Shown: piece after piece, positions 21,893 to 32,502 of the stretch
How positions within the stretch are numbered: position 1 is the first letter of the stretch
Layout of the letters: each line of letters opens with the position of its first letter
DNA from: Closterium sp. NIES-65
Taxonomy: Eukaryota; Streptophyta; Zygnematophyceae; Desmidiales; Closteriaceae
Assembly: GCA_948144175.1 (NCBI GenBank)
Contig: CANXME010002549.1
Coordinates: 1,951,501-2,015,500 of the forward strand
DNA: 64,000 bases
Reading direction: 5' to 3'
Notes under the pieces: model-generated
What the model saw: only the letters and a program-made list of their open reading frames with translations
Database searches by the model: none
Told to the model about the DNA's origin: nothing
Program-made: the position numbers and the translations under genes

Positions 21893-22346
21893 TACTGTCA
21901 TCGCCCGGACCGGATAGTAGACAGTGTTGAATAGTAGACAGGGGTTGTCTACTATACGGGTGTCTCTTATAAACAGGCTAGCCTCATTATAAGACACCTA
22001 TTTGTGTGTACGAGATAAGACATATGTCTTATAACAAGAACAGGGGTTTAGGGGTTCTCTTATAAAGAGGGGGTGTCTTCTAAACGATCATTAGTTCCTT
22101 TAGGGGGTACATGCATGTACATCTATGAATATCTACTTCTACCTAGCCCTCCTCAGTCACGGCCTCCTCCCCTGCACTAACACCAGGGTCACTAACACCC
22201 AAGTCTGGCACTCGCCAGGCATGCCTGGCCGTCTCCCTAGGCTCGATCATGCGGTCAGCCTCAGCCGCCGCTTCGCGGTAGTTGGGTGTCTCCTCGTACA
22301 GCACCTCCAGGCTGGTTGCCACGGCCACCTCCCTCACGCCCTCCGC

Positions 22347-22583
22347 CTACATCTCCTCCTCCTCCTCTGGCGCCTGCCCAAGCAAGCATGTGTTGTCGCC
22401 CGTGGTTCCCCCGAGGCTCATGACCTCGGAGACATTGACAATGCTCCTGGCGTGCAGGTGAGACATCACCCGGTGGTTCTCCGTCCCGTCCAGCTTGCTT
22501 GAAATCCCATAGTGGCGGAACGCGTCAACGATGACCTGGCGGGGGACTTGATCCCACGCCTCCGCGATCCACTGCAACATCAC
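22347..22583 (-). pseudogene. pogo/Tigger-type transposase C-terminal fragment
   Basis: 78 residues. The block WIAEAWDQVPRQVIVDAFRH, then YGISSKLDGTENH, resembles the conserved C-terminal end of pogo/Tigger DDE transposases (W..EAW..V....I...FR..GIS..LDGTED). The catalytic aspartates lie outside this fragment and were not found. It ends in a short acidic tail. Confidence 0.55.
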
Positions 22584-22917
22584 GGGGTGCGGAGGCCTTC
22601 ACAGGTTCCCTGCGCGTGGGACAGAGGCATGGGTAGCGAGCTGTTAGAGACATGGAAAGAAAACAAAGCAGAGATGCGCGGTTGAAGTTCCTCCCCGGAC
22701 TGTCGTCATCAAAGAGCACCACGCGGGCACGCTTCAGCTTGGACTGCAAGCGATGATGCAGCGTCACCCGTGATGCTCCACGGGTCGTCATCGTCACCTC
22801 CCTCCGCAGCATCCGCATCCGCAATTGCGACCACAGCCGCGGGTGCAACAGCATCGGCATCCGCTTCCGCCTCCGCCTCGACGTTAGCCTCCGCATCCGC
22901 CTCCACCGTCGTCGTCC

Positions 22918-23346
22918 TCACTTCCGCAGCCGCTCGTCGTCAGCCTCTGCACCGTCATCGCCCGTCGCTCCCATTGCATGCGCAGCTGCCTCCGCGTGCT
23001 CGCCATCAGCATCGGCACCCTCGTCGTTGTCCAAATCACCAGCTCGCCACTCTTCCACTTCGTCATCGCTCCCAACCGGCCGATTCCACCATTCGTCCTC
23101 GCCGATGTCGGCAGGGGCTACTTCATCCCCCGAAGCGCTATTGTCGTGGCCGTTCTCCGGCCAATCCTCGTCGCTGTTGTCTCCGTGTTCTTCGTCGCCG
23201 TCTTCGCTGCCGTGTCCTTCGTCGCCATCGTCCCCGTCACAGCTCGCATGGGAGGCGGCGGTAGATCTTCCCGCCTTGCGCGTATTCTTCACCATGGCTA
23301 CACGGATGTCATCACTGGGCGAGTTAATTCGCCCGTAGTTATTCAC
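22918..23346 (-). CDS. Acidic low-complexity ORF inside the pogo-like element
   Basis: 142 codons starting MNNYGRINSPSDDIRVAMV, then a long Asp/Glu/Gly/His-rich stretch with WWNRPVGSDDEVEEW. Another acidic/Ala-rich frame (22709-22921) abuts it. I recognise no family. It may be an accessory or N-terminal exon of the element, or captured host sequence. Its true start and splicing are unknown. Confidence 0.35.
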   Translation of the reverse strand: MNNYGRINSPSDDIRVAMVKNTRKAGRSTAASHASCDGDDGDEGHGSEDGDEEHGDNSDEDWPENGHDNSASGDEVAPADIGEDEWWNRPVGSDDEVEEWRAGDLDNDEGADADGEHAEAAAHAMGATGDDGAEADDERLRK

Positions 23347-23478
23347 CTACACGTGAGGGCGAGGTGAGGACGTGCCTGCGGGGACTTTGCTGCGCATGGT
23401 TATGGTAAGCCTACCGAGAGCAAAGGTTGAGTTGAGATCTCAACCTCCTTGAGCACAAAATGAAGCTCAAGCCCGACT

Positions 23479-23479
<1 letters not shown>

Positions 23480-23515
<36 letters not shown>
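23480..23515. repeat. Poly-C tract, ~36 bases
   Basis: An uninterrupted C run inside the pogo-like element. Its length is likely unreliable in any assembly. Confidence 0.9.
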
Positions 23516-23518
<3 letters not shown>

Positions 23519-24050
23519 CCGCTTCAGTGCCCCTTTTAAAGGTGCCGAGCCGCTCCTCTATGAGGAATCTCCTCGTAGAGGACAGCCCTCATGCTGCCAT
23601 CGTGCTGGCAGCAGGGTTCTGGAAGCATCCAAGCGCTGCTGGCAGCAAAACGACGCTGGCAGCATCATTAGATGCTGCCAGCACGGAGGGATGTTGCCAG
23701 TAGTGGCAGCTTTGTTGCATCCCTCACGTGGCAAGTGGGGGCGCTGCATGCATCACCACCGAGGTTGCCCTAATTCAAAGGTATAATGGTACAGGGGTGG
23801 TTTCTACACACTTTACAAGTGTTATAGAGTTCTTATATTTTGTTCCATTCATAAGACTTGTATGACACCCTAAACCATCCCAAATACAAGATGACCCAAG
23901 CATTTTTAGTGTACGAGATAAGACATATATGTCTACTATCCGGGCGATGATGGTATCAAAAGCTCAGGGTTGGAAATGCGACATCATGAAGTGGTGTAGT
24001 GACTAAGGAGTTGTCCAGCTTGATTCCTGCTAGCTCCTTCCCGTCGTACC

Positions 24051-24177
24051 TGTGAAAGGAGTAAGCAGGAATGAATGACTAAGGAAAGATTGGGTACAAA
24101 TACAACCCTAGAAACCCTGTACCCCATATGTGCTACCCCACTATAGCCTACAGCAACTATGTCATATAAATCTGACA
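24051..24177 (-). repeat. 3' LTR of Copia A1
   Basis: 127 bp with CTGACA at its right and TGTGAA at its left on the + strand. It shares CTATAG and GGGGTA blocks with the 132-bp LTR of the family-A element at 44186. Confidence 0.8.
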
Positions 24178-24383
24178 CACCCCCATAGGCAAAGTGGGGG
24201 AGAACAAGGGGTCACAAGACCAGTCAAGCAAAGCAAAGCAAGCTCAGGGTGGATCACAAAGTCACCACACAGTCCGAGCACAAGAGTAGGGCCAGAGGCC
24301 AGTTCACATGCAGGAGTACAGACATATATATAAAACTAGACAAACAAGAGCAGGCATAAATATATGTCACAGTACAAGTGAAG

Positions 24384-27300
24384 TCAAGAGGAGAGCAAGT
24401 GAGGCAAGACAGGCACAAGACCCAACTGGGTGCAAAAGCGCTGATGGTCACAAGGCGCGAGTGCCTTGGTGAACACATCAGCAGTGTTGGCCTCAGAGGC
24501 CACGTACGCAAGTCGCAACTGACCACGCTGCTGCAGCTCACGAGCAAGGAAGTAGCGGAGAGCAATGTGCTTCGTTCTGTGCTCCAAGCGCTGCTCTCGA
24601 CACAAGGCCAGCATAGCCTTGTTGTCTACGTACAGCACTGGAGGAGAACGAGGCGGCTCTCCAAGGTCAGTCAGCAGGTAGGTGAGCCAGCGAAGCTCCT
24701 GTGCAGCCATGGCCCGGGCGTAGATCTCAGCCTCACAACTGGAGCCGAGAACCGAAGACGAGCGAGTAGACCGCCACGAGACAGAGCCGGAACCAAGGAT
24801 GAAGGTGTAACCGTGTGACGACCGCTGCGTAGCCTGGTCGTCAGCCCAAGAAGCGTCCGCGTGGCCGGTAAGGACCACTGGACTCCGCCCTCCAAGCACT
24901 AGCCCCATGCCCGACGTACTGCACAGGTAGCGCAATACCCTCTTCGCTGCAGCCATGTGCTCCGGTCTGTGTCTCCCAGGAGCAACATAGCGTGCCAGAA
25001 TGCTCAGAGGGTATGCAAGGTCAGGTCGTGTGCAGGTCATCAGGTACATGAGGCAGCCAACAAGCTCTGCATACGGACCACTCGACTCTACGGACTCATC
25101 CGAAGGCAGAGCTGAGAGTGAGTGGCGAGTAGGCAGAGGAGTGGCCTGAGGCGAGGAGTACGTGAAGCCGAAGCGCTGAAGGACCTGCTGCACCATGTGT
25201 GACTGAGTCAAGGTAATGGTGCGGCGTGCTCTGTCCCGAGTGATCTGCAAGCCAAGGTAGCTGCGCAGTTCACCCAGGTCTGTGCACGTGTGTCTCTTCA
25301 GCAGCTCGGACTTCACGTAGGCGAGTCCAGCAGTGTCTGCTGTGGCAAAGACCAAGTCGTCGACGTACACGAGGATGTAGAACGGCGGCAGGGAAGTGTC
25401 GGTGCGAAGAAACAGCGACGGGTCAGCAGTAGAAGGAGCAAACCCAAGAGCCGCAAGCGTAGTCCTCAGTGTGTCGTGCCACTCACGCGGTGCCTGGCGG
25501 AGACCGTAGACTGGCCGTCGGAGGCTCCACTGGGTGCCAGGAGGGAAAGTCCCAGTAAAGCCAGGTGGACGGCGAAGCCAGATCTCCTCGTGCAGGCTAC
25601 CCTGCAAGAACGCAGTGCTGAAGTCGAGAGAGTGAAGCTCGTAGTCGCGCTGAGCGGCTATGTGCAGCAGCACCCGAAGAGTAGTCATCTTCGGGGTGGG
25701 AGAGAAGGTCTGAAAGTAGTCAACTCCCTGCCGCTGACTGAAGCCACGAGCAACGTACCGTGCCTTGAAGACAGGTGGAGAGCCCGGCGGCCGCTTCACC
25801 CTGAAGATCCACATGCCACTGACGATGTTCGCCCCAGGAGGGGGAACCGCGTCAACGTAGGTGCCTGTGGACTTCCAGGAAGCCATCTCTGCATCCATAG
25901 CTGCCTGCCACTGAGAGGAGTAGGGACCCTCTACGGCCTCCGCGTAAGAACGCGGAGTCGGGATGTCTAGTGCATCCGGGTCTCCCTCAGGGGCAAGCAG
26001 TACAGACGCGAGATGAGGTGAAGCAGCCGCTAGACACTGTAACTCCTCCTGCCTGTCCTCTAGGACGTCCGTGCTAAGAGCACACTCACCCCCGACGGAC
26101 GGAGGACAGACAGACGCAGACTCAGCAACAAGACTAGCAGCGTAGTCGAGACGACAGCGAGCAGCAAAGTCGACGAGCTCAGCGACTAGAGCAGACGCAG
26201 CAGTGGACTCAAAAGAGGGGTCAGTGACGACAGTAGCAAGCAGATGCGTGACAGTAGGACTGGCAGCACGAAGAGAGTCCGACTCAGGGTCGGCAAGCGC
26301 AGGAAGAGAGGACTCAGGAGGAGAAGGCAAAGGGGCACGCAGAGGAGCAGTGGACGGACGTAAAGACATCCGGTGTGTGCCAGGGACAGGAGGAGGACGC
26401 TGACGCGAACTGCGACCACTAGCGCGAGCAGCACGAACAGGCGACGCGGGACGAGACGCAGGCTCACGACGCTCAGCAAGACCTCCAGTAGGACCAGTGT
26501 AAGGAGAGGGAGCCGGCAGTGGAGAGGAAGGCTCCAGCAGGGACTGCGACTGGACAGGCGGTGGACCCTCTACCGGAGGAGAAAGACCAAGAACCTGCTG
26601 CAAGAGCGGAACGAAGTACGACCGAGGCCGCGCGGCAGCTCCAGACGCAGCAGGGTCTGCACCAGCACCCTCAGTGACAGCACCAGCGCCACCCACACCT
26701 CCAGTGGCAGGACCAACAGCAGTAGGCTCAGCACCAGCTCCCTCAGCAGCTCCAGCTCCAGGAGGACCCGCAGGTCCAGCAGCTCCGGGACCGGCAGCAC
26801 CCGCACCCACGACGGTCGAAGAAGCTCCAGCTCCAGCTCCAGCAGCACCTCCAGACTCAGCAGCACGCCTCCAGCGGCGAGCGAACCACTCGCGCAGCTC
26901 CTGTGGAGAGAGGGGCTCCCGGCGAGACGCAGCAGCAGGAGAAACCCCAGGCTCAGCAGCTCCAGACGCAGCACCCCCAGGCTCAGCAGCTCCCAGCTCA
27001 GCACCTCCAGGCTCAGTAGCTCCCGACCCAGCACCCCCAGACTCCGCACCCCAAGGCACAGCACCCCCCGGCTCAGCACCCCCAGGCTCCGCACCCTCCG
27101 CAGTAGCACCCTCAGGCCCAGCACCCCCAGCAGTAGCACCCCCAGGCTCAGCACCCCCGCGCACAGCACCCCCAGAGTCAGCACCCCCAGGCTCAGCACC
27201 CGCAGCAGCACCAGAGTCACCAGTAACCTCGACCGGGTCAACGGCGTCTACCTGGGACACACCTGAGGGGGCAGGAACCTGAGGGGGGAGGGGGTCTACC

Positions 27301-30287
27301 GGGGGGGGAACCGGCACAAGGAAGTCCGGGGGAGGGGGGAGGGAAGGAGTGCGGTAGGGGAAGAGACGGTAGAAGGGGACTGACTCGTCGAACGTGACGT
27401 CCTGGGAGGACAGAACACGACGAGAGGAGGGGTGGTAAAACTGCCACCCTGGGGCGTCAGTGGGGAAGCCAAGGAAGACACAGGGAGCAGCACGAGGGGA
27501 CAGCTTGTCCGCAGACAAGTCGCGGACAAACGCCCGAGATCCCCAGACACGGAACACAGACGCATCGCCAACCTTCCCCGTCCACAGCAAGGCTGGGGAC
27601 ATCGCAGGCCGAGAGACCCGGGGGTGAAGGTTGAGCTGATGCGCCGCGTACCTCACTGCAAACGGCCACAGAAAATGGGGGGCAGCCGCATGCATCATGG
27701 ACGTACGAGCGACATCCTTGACCATGCCAATGCGGCGCTCAGCAATCCCATTTTGCTGTGGTGAGTCCGGAAGCGTGAAGGTCTGGCGGATCCCCCGTGC
27801 ACGACAGTAGTCCCGCAGAAGGCGAGAAGAGACCTCTCCGCCTCTGTCCGAGTGCAGACGCAGAACAGGAAAGTCCGAGCCGAAGCTCTTCCTGAGCTGG
27901 AGACGAGCCTCGCGGATCCAGTCAATCAGCACCTCAGTGACCGCACCCTTGCTGCGCAAGGGGAGGACTGTGGTGTAACGCGAGTAGTCGTCAACCACCA
28001 ACAGGAAGTAGCGCTCGTAACCCTGCCCACGGACGGGGGCTGGGCCCCACACATCCATGTGAAGCGTCTGCAGGGGAGCCTCTGTCGGGGGGAAGTGGGA
28101 GGAGTGAGGAGTAGCCCGGAGGCGACCCTCGACACAGGGGACACAGGAAGGTCCTGGCCCGGAGGGGAGAGGAGGGAGAAACTGGGGAAGACCAGAGACA
28201 AGGACACGGGAAGCCATGCTCCGAAGACGGGGCAAGGAGGGGTGGCCAAGACGGTGGTGCCACAGGAGAGTCTCGTGAGACAGGAGGCGACAAGAACAGG
28301 GGGCAGACTCAGGACCTGACCGGGACGCAGCAGCAAGTACCTGACACGACGCAGCCACCTGACCAGACGCAGGGACAGGAGGAGACTCAACGGTCAGGGT
28401 GTAGAGACTCGACCCCGGCCGACGCGAGAACGTGGCCAGGTGTCGGCCTGTGCGTGCCTCCGTGCAGTGGGTCACCCGCTGACTCGCAGGAGTGAACTGG
28501 TGAACACCCCCATCCTGCAGGTCCGCTCCACTCACCAAGTTCGTGGAGAACGAGGGAAGGTACAGACCCGACAGGGTGCCCGAAGGGGCAGCCGGACACG
28601 GGAGGACAGTGGAGAAGTGAGACAGGACAGGACCTCCAGAGGGGTCAGCAAGGGAGACTGCAACCGGTCGGCCGAGCGGCGTAAGGGTAGTGCGGTCTCG
28701 AAAGAAGGAGCGAGAAGCTCCGGAGTCAAGTGTGAAAGTGAGGGAGGACGAGGACGACGCAGTACCTGAGAGCGCAGTCTCACCAGTACCTGAGAGCGCA
28801 GACGCACTGGCACCTAGAGCAGCAGCCTCACAAGCACCTAGCGCAGCAGTACCAATGCCCGGGTCGGGCTGGAAACAACGATAACCCTCCTTCTCCTCAC
28901 TATAATCCACAACATACATAGCAGTAAGGATAGCATCAAAATCAAGATCAAAGATCGCTACACCAGCCCTGAGAAGCTCATCCCAGCGAGGGATCTCACT
29001 AGCCCCAGGGAACTGCTGACGCCAGGCGTCCGTCAGGCGGCCAAAGCAGCGCTGGGTGGCGTGGGCACCCCCACACTGCTCACCCGCGCGGTCGCCGGAA
29101 CGAAGAACGTAGGTGCAGGGACCAGTACCCCCACCCCTCTGACGCCCAGCGTACCACTCACGAAGCTGCTGAGGCGAAGGGATGTCCCGAGAGCGCTGCT
29201 GCTGCTGCCGCTGCGAGCGCTGGCCACCACCACCGCCGCTACGCTGCTGGGTACCACCCCGACCAGCTCCACCCCCTCCACCACCATTGCCTCCTCCGCC
29301 GCCGCCTCCACCGCCTCCACCTCCGCCGCCTCCACCCCCGCCGCTGCCTCCACCACCACCGCTGGCACCACCACTACTGTCCCCGCCGCTGCTGCCACCA
29401 CCACCACCACCCCCGCCACTAGTCCCGCCGCCACCCCCACTCCCCCCGCCGCCACCGCCGCCACCGCCACCGCCCCCTCCAGCTCCACCCGCGCCCTTGC
29501 CCCCCTTGCCCTTGCTGGAGCGACGTCTCCCACTAGGGGCAGACGCCGCGCCGACCGACTCAAGACCAAGCAGGTCGGCAGCAGCAGCAGAGGCAACAGA
29601 GGGCAGCAAGGGGGAAGGAGAGCACCCCTCAAAGATGGGGGTGCGAGGGTCACCACGAGAAGCACCTACAGCGACTATGCTCTTCTCCGCTGCGAGGAGG
29701 GCCTTCTCGAGGAGGTCGACGGTGAGCGTGGTGGGGCAGACTGCGAGAAAGTGGTCCCTGACGACTCGAAGGGAGTCAGGGAGGCGCGCGACTACGTAGT
29801 AGAGAGCGATGTACATGGGGGGGGGGTTCTTAGCGCAGAACTCAGCAGGAAGGGCGGCGCGGTAGCGAGTGTCACTAGCGCGGAGATGCGTAATGAGGTC
29901 AGCGACAGTGGGAAAGGCAGAGAGGTCAGGAAAGAGGTAGGGAAGCATGAGACGGCTCAGTGCAGCAGTGGCAGGGGAGGAGTAGCGCGCAACTACAGCG
30001 TCGTACAAGGTCTGAGCACTCTTGTACTGACTGAAGTGCGCACGCTCAGAGGTAGGAAGGTGGCGACGCACAGCAAGACGTGCAGCAGCATCGCGGGTGG
30101 CCCACTTAGAGCGGACAGCAGGATCAGCATCAGTAGCAGGAGCAGGAGAGGCGCCAGAGGTGAGGTCAAAGAGAGAAAGGTCGTCAGCTCTGTCGCACTG
30201 TAAGAACAGCTGCAGGTCGTCTAGCCAGACCTCAAAATCAATGGCGCGACCCTCAGCGTCAAAAGCTAGGACACTAGGGGTAGCCAT
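24384..30287 (-). CDS. Copia A1 gag-pol polyprotein
   Basis: One open frame. The start is placed at MATPSVLAFDAEGRAIDF (30287) because the same start is conserved in the related elements at 45111 and 61407; the frame is open 44 codons further upstream. Order: gag; a ~100-residue glycine tract; an unusual Cys/His cluster (C-x13-C-x3-H-x4-C); protease with DSGAS near 28720; integrase with HHRLGHPS zinc site, LHMDVWGP, HSDRGGE and IAERR; a Pro/Ala/Gly-rich spacer of GAEPGGA-like repeats (~26.5-27.2 kb); reverse transcriptase with YVDD near 25365; and RNase H ending in ANTADVFTKAL. Protease-integrase-RT order defines Copia. Confidence 0.93.
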   Translation of the reverse strand: MATPSVLAFDAEGRAIDFEVWLDDLQLFLQCDRADDLSLFDLTSGASPAPATDADPAVRSKWATRDAAARLAVRRHLPTSERAHFSQYKSAQTLYDAVVARYSSPATAALSRLMLPYLFPDLSAFPTVADLITHLRASDTRYRAALPAEFCAKNPPPMYIALYYVVARLPDSLRVVRDHFLAVCPTTLTVDLLEKALLAAEKSIVAVGASRGDPRTPIFEGCSPSPLLPSVASAAAADLLGLESVGAASAPSGRRRSSKGKGGKGAGGAGGGGGGGGGGGGGSGGGGGTSGGGGGGGGSSGGDSSGGASGGGGGSGGGGGGGGGGGGGGGGGGNGGGGGGAGRGGTQQRSGGGGGQRSQRQQQQRSRDIPSPQQLREWYAGRQRGGGTGPCTYVLRSGDRAGEQCGGAHATQRCFGRLTDAWRQQFPGASEIPRWDELLRAGVAIFDLDFDAILTAMYVVDYSEEKEGYRCFQPDPGIGTAALGACEAAALGASASALSGTGETALSGTASSSSSLTFTLDSGASRSFFRDRTTLTPLGRPVAVSLADPSGGPVLSHFSTVLPCPAAPSGTLSGLYLPSFSTNLVSGADLQDGGVHQFTPASQRVTHCTEARTGRHLATFSRRPGSSLYTLTVESPPVPASGQVAASCQVLAAASRSGPESAPCSCRLLSHETLLWHHRLGHPSLPRLRSMASRVLVSGLPQFLPPLPSGPGPSCVPCVEGRLRATPHSSHFPPTEAPLQTLHMDVWGPAPVRGQGYERYFLLVVDDYSRYTTVLPLRSKGAVTEVLIDWIREARLQLRKSFGSDFPVLRLHSDRGGEVSSRLLRDYCRARGIRQTFTLPDSPQQNGIAERRIGMVKDVARTSMMHAAAPHFLWPFAVRYAAHQLNLHPRVSRPAMSPALLWTGKVGDASVFRVWGSRAFVRDLSADKLSPRAAPCVFLGFPTDAPGWQFYHPSSRRVLSSQDVTFDESVPFYRLFPYRTPSLPPPPDFLVPVPPPVDPLPPQVPAPSGVSQVDAVDPVEVTGDSGAAAGAEPGGADSGGAVRGGAEPGGATAGGAGPEGATAEGAEPGGAEPGGAVPWGAESGGAGSGATEPGGAELGAAEPGGAASGAAEPGVSPAAASRREPLSPQELREWFARRWRRAAESGGAAGAGAGASSTVVGAGAAGPGAAGPAGPPGAGAAEGAGAEPTAVGPATGGVGGAGAVTEGAGADPAASGAAARPRSYFVPLLQQVLGLSPPVEGPPPVQSQSLLEPSSPLPAPSPYTGPTGGLAERREPASRPASPVRAARASGRSSRQRPPPVPGTHRMSLRPSTAPLRAPLPSPPESSLPALADPESDSLRAASPTVTHLLATVVTDPSFESTAASALVAELVDFAARCRLDYAASLVAESASVCPPSVGGECALSTDVLEDRQEELQCLAAASPHLASVLLAPEGDPDALDIPTPRSYAEAVEGPYSSQWQAAMDAEMASWKSTGTYVDAVPPPGANIVSGMWIFRVKRPPGSPPVFKARYVARGFSQRQGVDYFQTFSPTPKMTTLRVLLHIAAQRDYELHSLDFSTAFLQGSLHEEIWLRRPPGFTGTFPPGTQWSLRRPVYGLRQAPREWHDTLRTTLAALGFAPSTADPSLFLRTDTSLPPFYILVYVDDLVFATADTAGLAYVKSELLKRHTCTDLGELRSYLGLQITRDRARRTITLTQSHMVQQVLQRFGFTYSSPQATPLPTRHSLSALPSDESVESSGPYAELVGCLMYLMTCTRPDLAYPLSILARYVAPGRHRPEHMAAAKRVLRYLCSTSGMGLVLGGRSPVVLTGHADASWADDQATQRSSHGYTFILGSGSVSWRSTRSSSVLGSSCEAEIYARAMAAQELRWLTYLLTDLGEPPRSPPVLYVDNKAMLALCREQRLEHRTKHIALRYFLARELQQRGQLRLAYVASEANTADVFTKALAPCDHQRFCTQLGLVPVLPHLLSS

Positions 30288-30419
30288 GACGACGACTGTG
30301 AAGCAGTGCAAGCAGTAGGGGGGAGAGCACGCAGTGACAGTGGGACTGTGCTCACCAGGCAGGGCAGGTTGCGTAGCTCGACAGAAAGGCAGCTCGGCGA
30401 CCGGGCGGCTCGGGTGCAC

Positions 30420-31310
30420 AGCAGCTCGGCTCCCGGGCGGCTCGGCGGCAGGGCAGCTCGGGGGCAGGGCGGCTCGGCTCCCGGGCGGCTCGGCGACAGG
30501 GCGGCTCGGGTGCAGGGCGGCTCGGCTCCCGGGCGGCTCGGCGGCACAGCTGCTCAGAGGTCCGCCCGCACAGTCGCTACAGGTGGACGGCGGGGCCGAT
30601 GCGTAGTGGGCGGCGAAGCCGCGGTTGAGCAGGCGGCGGCCGCAGCCTAGTGGGCTGGGAGGCCGCGGTCGTAGCAGGCGGCGGGGCCGTGCGAGCAGGC
30701 GGCTGGGGCCGCGGTAGTAGGTGGGCGGCGGGGCCGCGCGAGAAGACGGCCGGGGCCGCTACGGTAGTAGGCGGCGGGGCCGCGGTCGAACAGGCGGCTG
30801 GCGCCGCGGTCGTAGCAGGCGGCGGGGCCGTGCAAGCAGGCGGCCGGGGCCGCGGTAGTAGAGGGCGGCGAGGCCGCGCTAGCAGGCGGCCGGGGCCGCG
30901 ACAGTAGCGGGCAGCGGGGCCGCGGTCGAACAGGCGGCTGGGGGGCCGCGGTCGAGCAAGCGGCCGGGGCCGCGGTAGTAGCGGGCGGCGAGGCCGTGCG
31001 AGCAGGCAGCCGGGGCCGCGACAGGAGCGGGCGGCGGGGCCGCGGTCGAACAGGCGGCTGGGGCCGCGGTCGTAGCAGGCGGCCGGGGCCGCGATCGTAG
31101 TGGGCGGCGGCCGCGGCGTAGCGGGCGGCAGGGCCGCGTCGAGCAGGCGGCTGGGGGGCCGCGTCGAGCAGGCGGCTGGGGGCCGCGTCGAGCAGGCGGC
31201 TGGGGCCGCGATCGTAGCGGGCGGCTGGGGCCGCGTGTGGGAGGGAGGCGACACGGAGGGTCGCTCGAGAGCAGAAAAAAAAAAGTTGAGCGCGCCTCGG
31301 GGCGCGCTTC
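30420..31310 (-). repeat. GC-rich tandem leader repeat of Copia A1
   Basis: Imperfect units of about 30 bases built from GGCCGCGGTCGTAGCAGGCG-like text fill the element's 5' untranslated leader. Apparent ORFs in it on both strands are composition artefacts. Confidence 0.8.
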
Positions 31311-31362
31311 GGTGGGCCCTAGGCAGAGTTCCACAGGGAACCCGCTCTATACCATGTGAAAG

Positions 31363-32456
31363 TGTTGGGTGCAAATTCAAATTGCACGACATCCTGCCGT
31401 CTGATTGTACGAGTATGCGTATGCGAATGCATTTGCGTGTGAATGGTATGTTCGTGTGTTTGTTTGCTTTCGCAATTTTCGCTTGAAGCATTTGCAGGTA
31501 CTCGCACAATATGCGCTTCGGCATAACATTGTACGCGCTATGAACAGTACAAGCAGAAAGGACGAGCTCGCAAAGGAACCCAAGATGGAAGCTTTGCGGT
31601 TCAACTTACTTGATTGCGCAGATTCAGTTCTATCCAACTCGAAATTGTACTGTTTTGTTTGGTTGACTATAGTGTAGCAGGGCAGGCACTATAGGGGTAC
31701 AATTTAGGTGAAGGTTGGATGTTGTTTGTCTGTATCTGCATGCTACAGGGCCAGGGGAAACCAGCGGAACCAGCATTTGGCTGGTTGGGCAAAGACAAAA
31801 CAGGTTCTGTTTTTAGGACCTGAACCTGGTTGTTGTTTTCCCAGGTTGGAAAAACAGAACCAGAGGTTGTTTACCAACCTACCACCTGCTGTTTTGTCCA
31901 GCCAGGTTGGTTCTGTTGCTTGGAATTATTTGGGATGATCCCTGGTTGTTCTCAGGTTCATTCCCAAGGTCCTTGCTAGCTAGAACTATTTATTCCTTCT
32001 CTGTTTGTACCTGGATATAGTCAAATTGATTCAAGCGAATTCCTTCCTTGCTGGAATTTCGTTTTCTACGCGATGCGACGGCGGAATGCTACCCGAGTCA
32101 ACGCTAGTATGCTAGCACTCCAACGCTAGGCTAACGCTGTCCGAGCCATAACTTCGTAATGGCAGAACTTTTCGCGAGGCAACTTGGTTTATTTTAAAGC
32201 TCTTAGAGTGAGCTTCGATATAGCAAATTCTCAGCTTAATCCGGTCGACGGTCTGCACGATACGCTGCGCGACGTTCAAGGTACTCTTGCTGTTTTGACT
32301 AAGTCCCTCTTGATCCCTCTCTCTACAAACTCGGACCCGAGGATAGGGGCTGGTCTTGTACCGGGCACCCAAGGACCCTTGGAGGTGACCCCGAGGAGAG
32401 GTTTTAAGTTTGATAAAGTCTTAATAGCTTGAGTTTATTAGGCCCTTACACCAACA
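31363..32456 (+). repeat. 5' LTR of Copia B1
   Basis: 1,094 bp. The TGTTGG/CCAACA ends are perfect inverted hexamers. The spacer AGC and primer site follow. Confidence 0.95.
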
Positions 32457-32502
32457 AGCTGGTATCAGAGCTGCGTTATAGTGATCCTCGTTATAGGTAG
32501 CT

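Larger units (their letters stand above)
21895..23953 (-). mobile_element. pogo-like DNA transposon, deletion derivative (~2.06 kb)
   Basis: Ends CTGTCATCGCCCGG and CCGGGCGATGATGG are inverted with one mismatch and flanked by TA (21893-21894, 23954-23955). Subterminal sequence (GTACGAGATAAGACATAT) is shared by both ends and by the 232-bp MITE. The interior carries a minus-strand transposase C-terminus at 22347-22583 and an acidic ORF at 22918-23346, but no DDE catalytic core or HTH that I can find. It looks like an internally deleted or scrambled parent of the MITE. Confidence 0.65.
24051..31362 (-). mobile_element. Ty1/Copia retrotransposon A1, family A (coding region looks whole)
   Basis: A minus-strand Copia element. 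The 3' LTR is 24051-24177 (127 bp, TGTCAG...TTCACA on its own strand). A purine tract (TATGGGGGTG) precedes it, and the primer site TGGTATAGAGC lies near 31345-31355. The 5' LTR is reduced to its last eight bases (31355-31362), where the family-B element B1 abuts. The ~0.9-kb leader (30420-31310) is a GC-rich imperfect repeat. gag-pol is one open frame with no break seen. Being open, it is younger than the broken elements here, but the 5' LTR is missing, so LTR dating is impossible. Confidence 0.9.

Noticed and set aside
23480-23515. Poly-C tract as a regulatory or quadruplex element
   Set aside because: It could form such a structure on the opposite strand, but the run is equally likely to be a sequencing or length artefact, and nothing around it supports a role.
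29061-30203. Plus-strand ORFs of Pro- or Thr-rich sequence across the gag of Copia A1
   Set aside because: Reverse-strand shadows of the glycine tract and gag of the minus-strand polyprotein.
30577-31524. Long Pro/Arg/Ala-rich ORFs in the 30.5-31.5 kb leader
   Set aside because: GC-rich tandem leader repeat of a retroelement; the ORFs run across the LTR junction and have no domain.
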